In this document: piece by piece, positions 8,258-15,616 of the stretch
Position numbering within the stretch: position 1 is the stretch's first letter
Layout: each line of letters opens with the position of its first letter
Origin: Phycisphaerae bacterium
GTDB lineage: Bacteria > Planctomycetota > Phycisphaerae > UBA1845 > JAFGLZ01
NCBI GenBank assembly: GCA_016927755.1
Contig: JAFGLZ010000224.1
Location: forward strand, 1-46,262
Reading direction: 5' to 3'
DNA: 46,262 nucleotides
Program-made: the position numbers and the translations under genes
Notes under the pieces: model-generated
What the model saw: only the letters and a program-made list of their open reading frames with translations
Database searches by the model: none
Told to the model about the DNA's origin: nothing

Positions 8258-9853
8258 ATGCCCACAGCGTGCGCAAGATTCGTCCTTTCATGTTTCGTCC
8301 CGATCCTTTGCGTGACCTTCGTGGCGCCAACAGAGGGCTCGCCGCCGTACTGGCACAGGGAGACGATTGATTCGGGGGCCCAGTGCGGGCGAGGCTGTTG
8401 GCTGGCCCTTGACCCGAACGGGAATCCCGGCGTTGCCTACGTCGATGGCGACGGCGCCCTGGCCTTCGCATGGCGCGAACCGGAGGATCCCAACAATCCA
8501 GTCGGGGTATGGCATAAGTCCGTGATTCAGCCCGACAATCATCTCGGACATACTTCCCTGGCGTATGCGCCGACAGGGGAAGCGTACGTGGCCTACCTCG
8601 CCCAGATCACCTCTGACCCGTACTACTCGCCCAGGGTCGCATACTTCAGCGGAGGGAGTTGGTACTTCACAGACGCGGTTCCGGTCCAGGTTGATATGGC
8701 TATGGTGGCGATCATTGGACGCCTCAAGATCGCCTTCGATGGGGGGAATCGGCCATGGCTTGCGTTTACCGCGGCAACTCCAGGGGGCATATTTGGGCTG
8801 ATCTGCTGTGCCGTTCATTCCTCTAGTGGTTGGCAAGTTGGGAAGGTCGACGAAGTCAGCCGCCTGGGTTGTGCCGTCAGTCGAGTATGGCTGGAGATCG
8901 CACCCAACGGCTGGCCGGCGGTTTCATATCACATCAAGGGCGAAGAGTCGTATCTCCGATATGCCTCGTACGAATCAGCAGGTCCGCCAGAGCCAAACAC
9001 GACATGGACGGTGACCACTATTCATGAGGACCCTCAGCTACTCATTGAGCAGGCCTGGGACCCGTCATTTGCGTTCAACTCCGCCGGAACCCCCGGATTC
9101 GCCTGCATCCTGGACCGAACCGACGCAGACGATGCCGTGGCGTTCCTAAGGGGAGACTCATTTGATGAGATCGCCCCGACCGAGAGCGTCGTCGCCTATC
9201 CCGGCCACGATCTTTGCTTTGTGTACAGGGCCGACGGATCCCCTGCCGTAAGCTATCATGACGGGCGGCCGAGTGCCAAGACCCTAATGTACGCATGGCT
9301 CGACCCCAATGATCCGAACGACCCGAACGGAGTGTGGCTCACCTCCCAGATCGACGGAAGGCGGGTCTTTGGGGACGTGGACAAGGGCTTCTATCACTGC
9401 ATGGTCGTCGACGCGAACGACATGCTAGCGATCGCTTACATCGACGCAACCATGGGACGCCTCATGTACGCCGTCACGGCCGACCAGCCCGATACGTACA
9501 CGCTGACGACGTGGAACGAAGGCGCCGGGCACGGCGGTTGGGGAACGATCGAAAGGGATCCTAATCAGCAGACCTATTCGGAAGGAACCACTGTGGAACT
9601 GACCGCTGTTCCCGCCGAGGACAGGATATTCGTCAAGTGGGCGATCTACGACCCCCGACACCCGGGTGACGTAAACTACGCCCAGGAAGACACCAATAAC
9701 CCCACCACTATACTCATGGAATACGACCGAGAGGTCGGCGCCGTCTTCGGATGCTCGAGCCAGGAGGAAAGCATGCTCCTGCCAGTGGTCCTAGTGCTGA
9801 CTTGCGCGCCCCTGGGCCTCGCCAAGCTCCGCGGAAGACACCACCGGGCTTAG
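8258..9853 (+). CDS. Secreted seven-repeat (probable beta-propeller) protein, second copy
   Basis: Start ATG 8258 has GAGGAGG upstream; 531 residues with a signal peptide (ILCVTFVAPTEG then SPPYWH). Seven motifs like LALDPNGNPGVAY start near residues 49, 101, 157, 212, 271, 320 and 382, spaced 49-62 residues. The InlB-like module (about 410-495) and the tail (Phe-Gly-Cys, hydrophobic stretch, KLRGRHHR) match the protein at 285-1970 nearly residue for residue from MGRLMYAVTADQP onward, while the propeller parts have diverged strongly. It is divergent from the histidine kinase operon and convergent with the second pseudopilin. The leader carries the 8-bp tandem repeat. Likely an exported, anchored binding protein; ligand unknown. 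Confidence 0.75.
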   Translation: MPTACARFVLSCFVPILCVTFVAPTEGSPPYWHRETIDSGAQCGRGCWLALDPNGNPGVAYVDGDGALAFAWREPEDPNNPVGVWHKSVIQPDNHLGHTSLAYAPTGEAYVAYLAQITSDPYYSPRVAYFSGGSWYFTDAVPVQVDMAMVAIIGRLKIAFDGGNRPWLAFTAATPGGIFGLICCAVHSSSGWQVGKVDEVSRLGCAVSRVWLEIAPNGWPAVSYHIKGEESYLRYASYESAGPPEPNTTWTVTTIHEDPQLLIEQAWDPSFAFNSAGTPGFACILDRTDADDAVAFLRGDSFDEIAPTESVVAYPGHDLCFVYRADGSPAVSYHDGRPSAKTLMYAWLDPNDPNDPNGVWLTSQIDGRRVFGDVDKGFYHCMVVDANDMLAIAYIDATMGRLMYAVTADQPDTYTLTTWNEGAGHGGWGTIERDPNQQTYSEGTTVELTAVPAEDRIFVKWAIYDPRHPGDVNYAQEDTNNPTTILMEYDREVGAVFGCSSQEESMLLPVVLVLTCAPLGLAKLRGRHHRA

Positions 9854-10231
9854 ACAAGGTTTCGCCTGGCCAGCCGACTACGCCTAGGGGGAACCCGGCG
9901 GACGCGATCCGCTTCACTGAGGAAATCAATCTACGACGCGGGCAATGGCACGCCCAAGGGCGCTGCAAGTGGATTCGGCGCGATCGTCCGAGATGTCCGT
10001 TGACAACCCTAAGGCAGGCGCACAATCGCGCTAGGCCTCACGTCGCGGGATCCTCCAAGGGCATGCTGCCCCCGAAAAGGAATCCACGCGTCTGGTGGTT
10101 GTGCGCCTTGCCCGAACGCTACCCGGTAATCAAGGCCCGCCCGCGAGCAGCGCAGACGTGCTGGCTTAGCCATTGGGCGAAATCCAGGAAGTTGGAGAGG
10201 AAATCGAAGGCTGCCAGATCCATTCAGCAGG
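9854..10231. other. Gene-free stretch between convergent genes
   Basis: No gene, convincing terminator hairpin or repeat seen. Unlike the equivalent gap in the first cassette it has no third gene and no perfect long hairpin. Confidence 0.5.
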
Positions 10232-11269
10232 TCAGATGCCTCCGACTTCAAGGTGCCGCCCACGGGACGCGAACACCTGCCCGAGGAGCCAGTCCCTGAT
10301 GTAGAGTCCTTGGCCGAGCAGGTTAAGGGCGTGCTCGTTCCGGCCGGCTAGGACGTCCAACTCCAAGGCGACGTGCCCGTCATAGAACGCGACATTGCTG
10401 CGCTTGGCCCTTGGTATCACACCATCAGCGAACGGCGGGGCGTCTGACTGCATCTCCGAACCGTGATACCCGCCCATCTCATCCCCAAACGGGAAGTACA
10501 TGCAGTCCTCGGCCATCCAACCACCTCCGCCGGCACTCGATTCCGGAGGAGACGTTCCACCAGCGGGAGCGGCGCAGTGATACTTCCAGCTCTCGTCAAT
10601 GAGCATCCAGGATAGCCCGGGGGCGTAGATACCGCTGACCCTGTTGATGGGGCCCGGCGTACCGAATTGACTCCCACAGTTCACTCGCCACGGGCTGCCC
10701 ATCTGGGATTCGGGTTCGTCGGGAAGGAACCACTTACGACCTACGACGGTCCGAGTGTAATTGAAAGCGTTCTGAGACTTCTCTCCGGACCCTTCTCGCT
10801 CGAAGTCGGGACAACGGTAGAGCGTGTCGAAGCGACAGTAGCTAAACAACGACCCGAATCGAACACCCGCATAGTTCGGCCAGGTCGTCTCCTCCTGTGT
10901 CCAGTATTCAGGCATGTTGGGCATGAGCCAATCTTCCGCCATCGCCCACTGATGCAAGGTCTTGCCGGAGCCTCCAGGCCACTCCCGGTTGTCCACTTCG
11001 TTCCAGTTTTCCCATCCTCGGCCCATGAACGGCGGCGTCTCGCCGTAATCCTCCGCGTACATGAGCATCGATTTGCACAACTGGCTGATCCGCGAAGCGC
11101 ACAAAGTCGTTCGCGCCTGCGCCCGCGCCTTGCTCAGCGACGGCAACAGAATCGAGATCAGCAGCGCGATGATCGCCACGACGACCAAGAGCTCGATCAG
11201 CGTGAACGCTCGACTCCGCCCTCGGCCGGGACAGCAAGCCATTCGTGCTTCCCGCAACCTTCGCAACAT
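10232..11269 (-). CDS. Pseudopilin-like protein, prepilin N-terminus and H-X9-DG tail, second copy
   Basis: Start ATG 11269 follows GGGAGG with seven bases between; 345 residues. A GTG five codons earlier is in frame but lies on the ribosome binding site. The leader ends in Ala21, followed by the block starting FTLIELLVVV with Glu at +5. The soluble part shares YAEDYGETPPFMG, LYRCPDFERE and a terminal VAFYDGHVALELD with the paralogue at 3749-4828. DNA identity is highest over the prepilin segment. Expected to be inserted in the inner membrane, cut by a prepilin peptidase and used by a type II secretion or pilus-like machine. It is convergent with the second propeller gene, repeating the first cassette. 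Confidence 0.8.
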   Translation of the reverse strand: MLRRLREARMACCPGRGRSRAFTLIELLVVVAIIALLISILLPSLSKARAQARTTLCASRISQLCKSMLMYAEDYGETPPFMGRGWENWNEVDNREWPGGSGKTLHQWAMAEDWLMPNMPEYWTQEETTWPNYAGVRFGSLFSYCRFDTLYRCPDFEREGSGEKSQNAFNYTRTVVGRKWFLPDEPESQMGSPWRVNCGSQFGTPGPINRVSGIYAPGLSWMLIDESWKYHCAAPAGGTSPPESSAGGGGWMAEDCMYFPFGDEMGGYHGSEMQSDAPPFADGVIPRAKRSNVAFYDGHVALELDVLAGRNEHALNLLGQGLYIRDWLLGQVFASRGRHLEVGGI

Positions 11270-11594
11270 GGTCAGACCTCCCACAGGTCGGTTCTGTCGT
11301 CAACTCGCCCCGAGCCGTGAGCGCGGCACGAGGCATGAAGCCGTACGCAACTGTCGGCCAATTGTTTACCGAGAGATCAACCGGTACCCCCCGGATCACT
11401 CCCTTCAACAGGCCCGCGAGAAGGATCGACCCAATCGCGACCCGTTCCGCGCTCAACGCTACGGCCTTTCACTCTATTATAGGCATCGACAGAGCGGCGG
11501 ACCTCCGCCACCGCGTCAAAGAAGTCCGCTTCTTCCTTCCGTCGGCATTAGACGCCAAGACGTGCCGCCACGCAATGCCCCGCCGCGCCCCCCG
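11270..11594. other. Intergenic region upstream of the second pseudopilin
   Basis: No supportable gene. On the minus strand there is a perfect TATAAT at 11481-11476, but no recognisable -35 at 16-18 bases, about 200 bases before the pseudopilin start. A short open frame with a hydrophobic start in this stretch runs into the pseudopilin gene in another frame and is not believable. Confidence 0.4.
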
Positions 11595-12683
11595 TCAAAC
11601 CACCGGCTGCTGCTGCGTCAGACAGTGCAGCGTCCCGAAACCCAGCACCAGATCGACGGCATGGATGCCCACCACCTGACGCGTCGGAAAGAGGTCCCCC
11701 AGGATGCCCAGCGCGACCCGGTCGTTCGGATCGTTGAACGTCGGAACGATCACCGCCGCGTTGGAGATGTAGAAGTTCGCGTAGCTCGCCGGCAGGCGAT
11801 ACCCGTCAATAAGCAGCGGCCCCGGCATCGGCAACGGAACGACCTCGACCTTGCCGCCGCCGGCGAGCCGGGCCGATGCGAGTCGCTCGCGGTTCTCGCG
11901 AAGCGGAGCATGGTTCACGTCCTCGGCGTTCGGCTCCTGACAGAGCACCACCGTCCGCTCGTCGACGAACCGGCACACGTCGTCGACGTGCCCGTGCGTA
12001 TCGTCGCCCGTCACGCCGCCACCTAGCCAAAGGACGCTCTCGGCCCCGAGGTAGCGGCCAAGCGCCTCCTCCACCTGCGACCGGCTCAAGTGCGGGTTGC
12101 GGGGCTGAACCTCTCGGTCGAGCAGACACTCCTCCGTCGTCATCAGCGTGCCCGCGCCGTTCACGTCGATCGCGCCGCCTTCCAGGACGAGTCGTTCGCC
12201 ACCGACGATCGGCTCGACCAGCGGCACCCCAAGCGCCTTGGCCGCCTTCGAGGCGATCCGATCGTCCTTGCGCCACTCGGGATACCGCGCCCAAGCGTTG
12301 AAGCGAAAGTCGACGATAGCCGCCGACGACCGCCCCCTCGCCCCGCCTCGCCTCACGAAGATCGGACCGAAGTCCCGCGTCCAGCCTCGATCCGTCGGGA
12401 AGCGGAAGAACTCCACCCGCCCCGGGTCGACCCCCGCTCGCGAAAGGTAACGCGTCGCAAGACGCTCATGCTCGCGCGAGTTGACGAGAATGCGGACGAT
12501 CTCCCCCGGGGCGATCTTGCGAACGATCTCGGCGTAGACCCAGTGGATGGCCGACAGCTTGCCCGGCCAATCGCTGCGGTTGTGCGGCCAGCCGATCCAA
12601 GTCGCCTCGTGCGGCTCCCACTCCGCCGGCATGCGATACCGCGACGACTTACCGATAGGTCTACCTGCTGTTGATGAGCTCAT
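11595..12683 (-). CDS. aguA: Agmatine deiminase
   Basis: 362 residues from ATG 12683; a GTG four codons upstream is also possible. The enzyme converts agmatine to N-carbamoylputrescine and ammonia, a step of the arginine-decarboxylase route to putrescine. Family marks seen: WIGWPHNRSDWPG, TRDFGPIFV, LEGGAIDVNG, GDDTHGHVDD and the catalytic-Cys segment LHCLTQQQP near the C-terminus (Cys at about residue 354). The residues before the Cys read GFGT rather than the usual GGGN, a change next to the active site. It lies downstream of the N-carbamoylputrescine amidase gene on the same strand, so the two consecutive steps are encoded together, separated by about 300 bases that carry palindromic repeats. 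Confidence 0.9.
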   Translation of the reverse strand: MSSSTAGRPIGKSSRYRMPAEWEPHEATWIGWPHNRSDWPGKLSAIHWVYAEIVRKIAPGEIVRILVNSREHERLATRYLSRAGVDPGRVEFFRFPTDRGWTRDFGPIFVRRGGARGRSSAAIVDFRFNAWARYPEWRKDDRIASKAAKALGVPLVEPIVGGERLVLEGGAIDVNGAGTLMTTEECLLDREVQPRNPHLSRSQVEEALGRYLGAESVLWLGGGVTGDDTHGHVDDVCRFVDERTVVLCQEPNAEDVNHAPLRENRERLASARLAGGGKVEVVPLPMPGPLLIDGYRLPASYANFYISNAAVIVPTFNDPNDRVALGILGDLFPTRQVVGIHAVDLVLGFGTLHCLTQQQPVV

Positions 12684-12739
12684 TTGTTCCGCCACGCGCC
12701 CTTGTCGAGCTAGCGCTCCTTGCGGTCAGACAGTCTTGC

Positions 12740-12787
12740 GTAACGCAGGCATCCTTGCCTGCTGGGCAGGCTGGAAGCCTGCGCTAC
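12740..12787. repeat. REP-like double-hairpin repeat
   Basis: Two adjacent hairpins, GCAGGC-ATCCTT-GCCTGC and GCAGGC-TGGAA-GCCTGC, inside an imperfect outer inverted repeat (GTAACGCAGGC against GCCTGCGCTAC). Sequences of this kind recur between genes in many Planctomycetota and other genomes. It lies between aguB and aguA. Confidence 0.75.
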
Positions 12788-12824
12788 GACAGCACGAAAT
12801 TCACCGAACGAAAACGGCACTGGC

Positions 12825-12906
12825 GGGTGGCCCATGGCTTTAGCCGTGGGGGACGCGAATCTCCGTTCGAATTCGTGTCCCCCACCTCTCAAGAGGTGGG
12901 CCACCC
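12825..12906. repeat. Cruciform-like palindromic repeat
   Basis: Outer arms GGGTGGCCCA (12825-12834) and its exact complement (12897-12906) enclose a 15-bp stem (12846-12860 with 12871-12885, one G-T pair) and two very small hairpins. The whole can fold as a four-armed structure. It is a second interspersed repeat in the same aguB-aguA gap. Confidence 0.75.
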
Positions 12907-12980
12907 AAGGTTCGCCAACTGTCCAAACATTCTTGCAGGCAGGTTAGACAAACGCCCCATCCCGCTGAGAACACCCCGGC

Positions 12981-13871
12981 TCAGTCGATGAACCGTTGAT
13001 CCAGACCCGCGTATGCGTCGATCCGCCGGTCCCGAAGAAACGGCCAATTCCGACGGACCTGCTCGAGCCAGTCGAGGTCGACCTGGCCCACGAGGACCTC
13101 CTCGACGTCCGAACCGGCCTCGGCGATCGCCGCCCCGAACGGATCGGTCAGGAAGCTCGACCCCCAGAACTTGATGCCCGCGCCGCCCGCAAGCGGAATC
13201 TCGTGCCCGACCCGATTGACCGCCGCCACGTAACAGCCGTTGGCGATCGCGTGCCCGCGCTGCACCGTTCGCCACGCGTCGAGCTGGGCCGCGCCGAACT
13301 GGGCCTCCTCGTTCGGATGCCAGCCGATCGCCGTCGGGTAGAACAGAATGCTCGCCCCCCGGAGCGCCGTCAGCCGAGCCGCCTCCGGGTACCACTGATC
13401 CCAGCAGATCAGCACGCCGAGCCGCCCGGCCTTGGTGTCGAAGGCCTGGAACCCCAAGTCGCCCGGCGCGAAGTAGAACTTCTCGTAGTAGCCCGGATCG
13501 TCGGGTATGTGCATCTTGCGGTACAGCCCGACCACCTCGCCACCGGCGTCGATGACGGCGGCCGTGTTGTGGTAAAGACCCGACGCGCGACGCTCGAAGA
13601 GCGACGCGATCACGACGACGCCCGCGTCCCTGGCTATCTGGCCCAGCGCGTCCGTGCTCGGACCCGGCACGGACTCGGCCAGGGCGAACAGATCGGCGTC
13701 CTCCCGCTGGCAGAAGTACTGCGAGCGGAACAGCTCCGGCAGGCAGACGACGTCCGCGCCGAGGTCGACAGCCTGCTCGACCTTCAGAATGGCCCGGTGA
13801 AGGTTCTCTTCCGGGTCCGCGGCCATGGCCATCTGGACCAGGCCAACGGTGAATTGGCTCGCGTCTTTCAC
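12981..13871 (-). CDS. aguB: N-carbamoylputrescine amidase (nitrilase superfamily)
   Basis: 296 residues starting at a GTG with GGGAGGTG just upstream. It hydrolyses N-carbamoylputrescine to putrescine, carbon dioxide and ammonia. The nitrilase triad is complete: Glu46 (CLPELF), Lys119 (YRKMHIP) and Cys156 (ICWDQWYPE). The segment HIPDDPGYYEKFYFAPGD and the length are typical of AguB. It precedes the agmatine deiminase gene on the same strand, supporting a two-step putrescine pathway. No arginine decarboxylase is present in the window. Confidence 0.92.
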   Translation of the reverse strand: MKDASQFTVGLVQMAMAADPEENLHRAILKVEQAVDLGADVVCLPELFRSQYFCQREDADLFALAESVPGPSTDALGQIARDAGVVVIASLFERRASGLYHNTAAVIDAGGEVVGLYRKMHIPDDPGYYEKFYFAPGDLGFQAFDTKAGRLGVLICWDQWYPEAARLTALRGASILFYPTAIGWHPNEEAQFGAAQLDAWRTVQRGHAIANGCYVAAVNRVGHEIPLAGGAGIKFWGSSFLTDPFGAAIAEAGSDVEEVLVGQVDLDWLEQVRRNWPFLRDRRIDAYAGLDQRFID

Positions 13872-14072
13872 GCCGCACCTCCCGGCTGTGTGCGCCTAGG
13901 AATCTTGTACGCGGACCGATCGCCGCGAACAAGGGACTGCTAGGATCCAGGGACCTCGCCCTCCCGCACGCATCCATCAGCTAATGTGCGACCGACCGCT
14001 AGGGTCGAGGGCATCGCATGTGGAAGGTGCGCGGCTCGCCCCCCGACGTCAGCGGGCGGCAATCCCTATGCC

Positions 14073-14882
14073 CTAACCCCTAACCCCTGTCTCGAGCATC
14101 CGAACCAGCCGAGTAACGGGCCGCCAGGTCAAGGCGTCGACGACGACGTCGAAGTGCTCGACCCAATCCGGCTTTGGCCGGAAGCCGATCGAGAGCCCCC
14201 CTCGTCCGCGCGCGAACTCGGCCATCGGCGCCTCGTCCGCGCCGTGACCGATCACCAGCGGAACGCGCGCGCCGCGGTCGGACATCCACTCCCGCAGCGT
14301 GCGAAGCTTCGCCTGCCCGTCTAGCTCGGACGCCTCGTCGTGACAACCAAGCAGGACAGGGCCGTCCGTCCCACCGGCCACGTCGATCGGCGTGCCGCTG
14401 GCCAGATCGAAGATGGGCTGGCCGCGCCAGCAGTGCGTGCGGCCATACGCATCGATGATCGGCTGGATCGAGAAGCTGAGCATCCCCGTCGGCATCCGCG
14501 AGGAGATCTGCGACATGGCGTCTCGCCAGCCGGGAAAGGAGATTCGCGGCAACAGCCGCGCCAGCGATTCGATCGTCTCGACCGGCATGCCCGTCATGAC
14601 GGACGAGAACCGCTGCATCAGCTCGTCGTTGGTCGGACGGCATCCGCGCATCTTTCGAAGTCGAGCACCGGCGATGTAGATCCCCCCGCCCAGAAGCTGC
14701 CGAAGCTTCGGCCACAACCGCGGCGTAACGATCGCCCGACCGACCGCCAGAGACCCGAGAACGATCTGCGTAAAGGTGGGAAAGACACACTGATCCAGGT
14801 CGACGCAGCAAATATCGCAGGCGGCATACCTTGCCTGCGTCTCCTGAAGAGGAAGCCTGAGTCGAACGGCGGGCTGTCTCAC
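14073..14882 (-). CDS. HAD-superfamily hydrolase, substrate unknown
   Basis: 269 residues if it starts at the GTG at 14882; the ribosome binding site is weak and the start uncertain. Motif I is DICCVDLDQCVFP (Asp-x-Asp nucleophile and acid), and a motif IV-like GHGADEAPM lies near residue 215, which together suggest a HAD phosphatase. The residue two after the second Asp is Cys rather than the common Thr or Val. The central part with FPGWRDAMSQI fits a C1-type cap region. It is 53 bases downstream of the ribulose-phosphate epimerase gene and may belong to the gap-pgk-rpe unit, so a sugar phosphate is a possible substrate, but this is a guess from position. Confidence 0.6.
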   Translation of the reverse strand: MRQPAVRLRLPLQETQARYAACDICCVDLDQCVFPTFTQIVLGSLAVGRAIVTPRLWPKLRQLLGGGIYIAGARLRKMRGCRPTNDELMQRFSSVMTGMPVETIESLARLLPRISFPGWRDAMSQISSRMPTGMLSFSIQPIIDAYGRTHCWRGQPIFDLASGTPIDVAGGTDGPVLLGCHDEASELDGQAKLRTLREWMSDRGARVPLVIGHGADEAPMAEFARGRGGLSIGFRPKPDWVEHFDVVVDALTWRPVTRLVRMLETGVRG

Positions 14883-14935
14883 GATGCGGCGTCCACGTCC
14901 TGGCTACGCCCCGGCGAGCGTGCCCCGTCACCATC

Positions 14936-15616
14936 TTACCCGGCGGCCGCCTTGGCCACAGCGCGAAGCTGGTTCATCGCCGCCACGGGATCGGGCCGCG
15001 CGAAAATGGCCGAACCGGCGACGAGCGTGTCGGCGCCCGCCGCCACGGCTCGCGCCACGGTCTCCCCGTTGATGCCCCCGTCGACCTCCAATCGCTGATC
15101 GGGCCGCAGACGCGATCGGATCGCCCGAAGCTTGTCCAGGGAGGCCTCGATGAACTCCTGCCCGCCGAACCCGGGATTGACGCTCATGACCAGCACCATG
15201 TCGACCCGATCGACCACCGGCCAGATCCGCTCGACCGCCGTGCCCGGGTTCAGCGTCACGCCCACCCCGACGTCCAGCGAGCGAAGCGCCTCGATCATGT
15301 GGATCGGATCGTCAACCACCTCGATGTGGAACGTGATGAGATCGCTGCCGGCCCTCGCGAAGATCGGGGCGTACTTCATCGGGTCCGTGATCATCAGGTG
15401 CGTGTCGAACAGCAGCTTGCTGTGAGGCCTGAGCGACTTGACCAGCGGCGGGCCGATCGTCAGGTTGGGCACGAAGTGCCCGTCCATCACGTCGAGGTGC
15501 AGCAGGTCCGCCCCCCCCGCCTCGACGATGCCCACGTGCTCGCCGAGCCGGGCGAAGTCGGCCGCCAGAACCGACGGCGCGATCCGTATCCCGGGCTCTA
15601 CAAGATCCGTTCTCAT
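14936..15616 (-). CDS. rpe: Ribulose-phosphate 3-epimerase
   Basis: 226 residues. Interconverts ribulose 5-phosphate and xylulose 5-phosphate in the pentose phosphate and Calvin cycles. Family marks: IAPSVLAADFARLG at the start, metal ligands in LHLDVMDGHFVPN (His40, Asp42), HIEVVDDP, VNPGFGGQEF and EVDGGINGETV. Its ATG overlaps the stop of pgk by four bases (ATGA), so it is translationally coupled to glycolytic genes. Confidence 0.95.
   Translation of the reverse strand: MRTDLVEPGIRIAPSVLAADFARLGEHVGIVEAGGADLLHLDVMDGHFVPNLTIGPPLVKSLRPHSKLLFDTHLMITDPMKYAPIFARAGSDLITFHIEVVDDPIHMIEALRSLDVGVGVTLNPGTAVERIWPVVDRVDMVLVMSVNPGFGGQEFIEASLDKLRAIRSRLRPDQRLEVDGGINGETVARAVAAGADTLVAGSAIFARPDPVAAMNQLRAVAKAAAG

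Noticed and set aside
10908..11456. Small hydrophobic-start protein upstream of the second pseudopilin
   Set aside because: It overlaps the pseudopilin gene in another frame and has no conserved feature.
14068..14096. Telomere-like TTAGGGG repeats after the HAD gene
   Set aside because: Only two to three units, which can arise by chance and have no other support.
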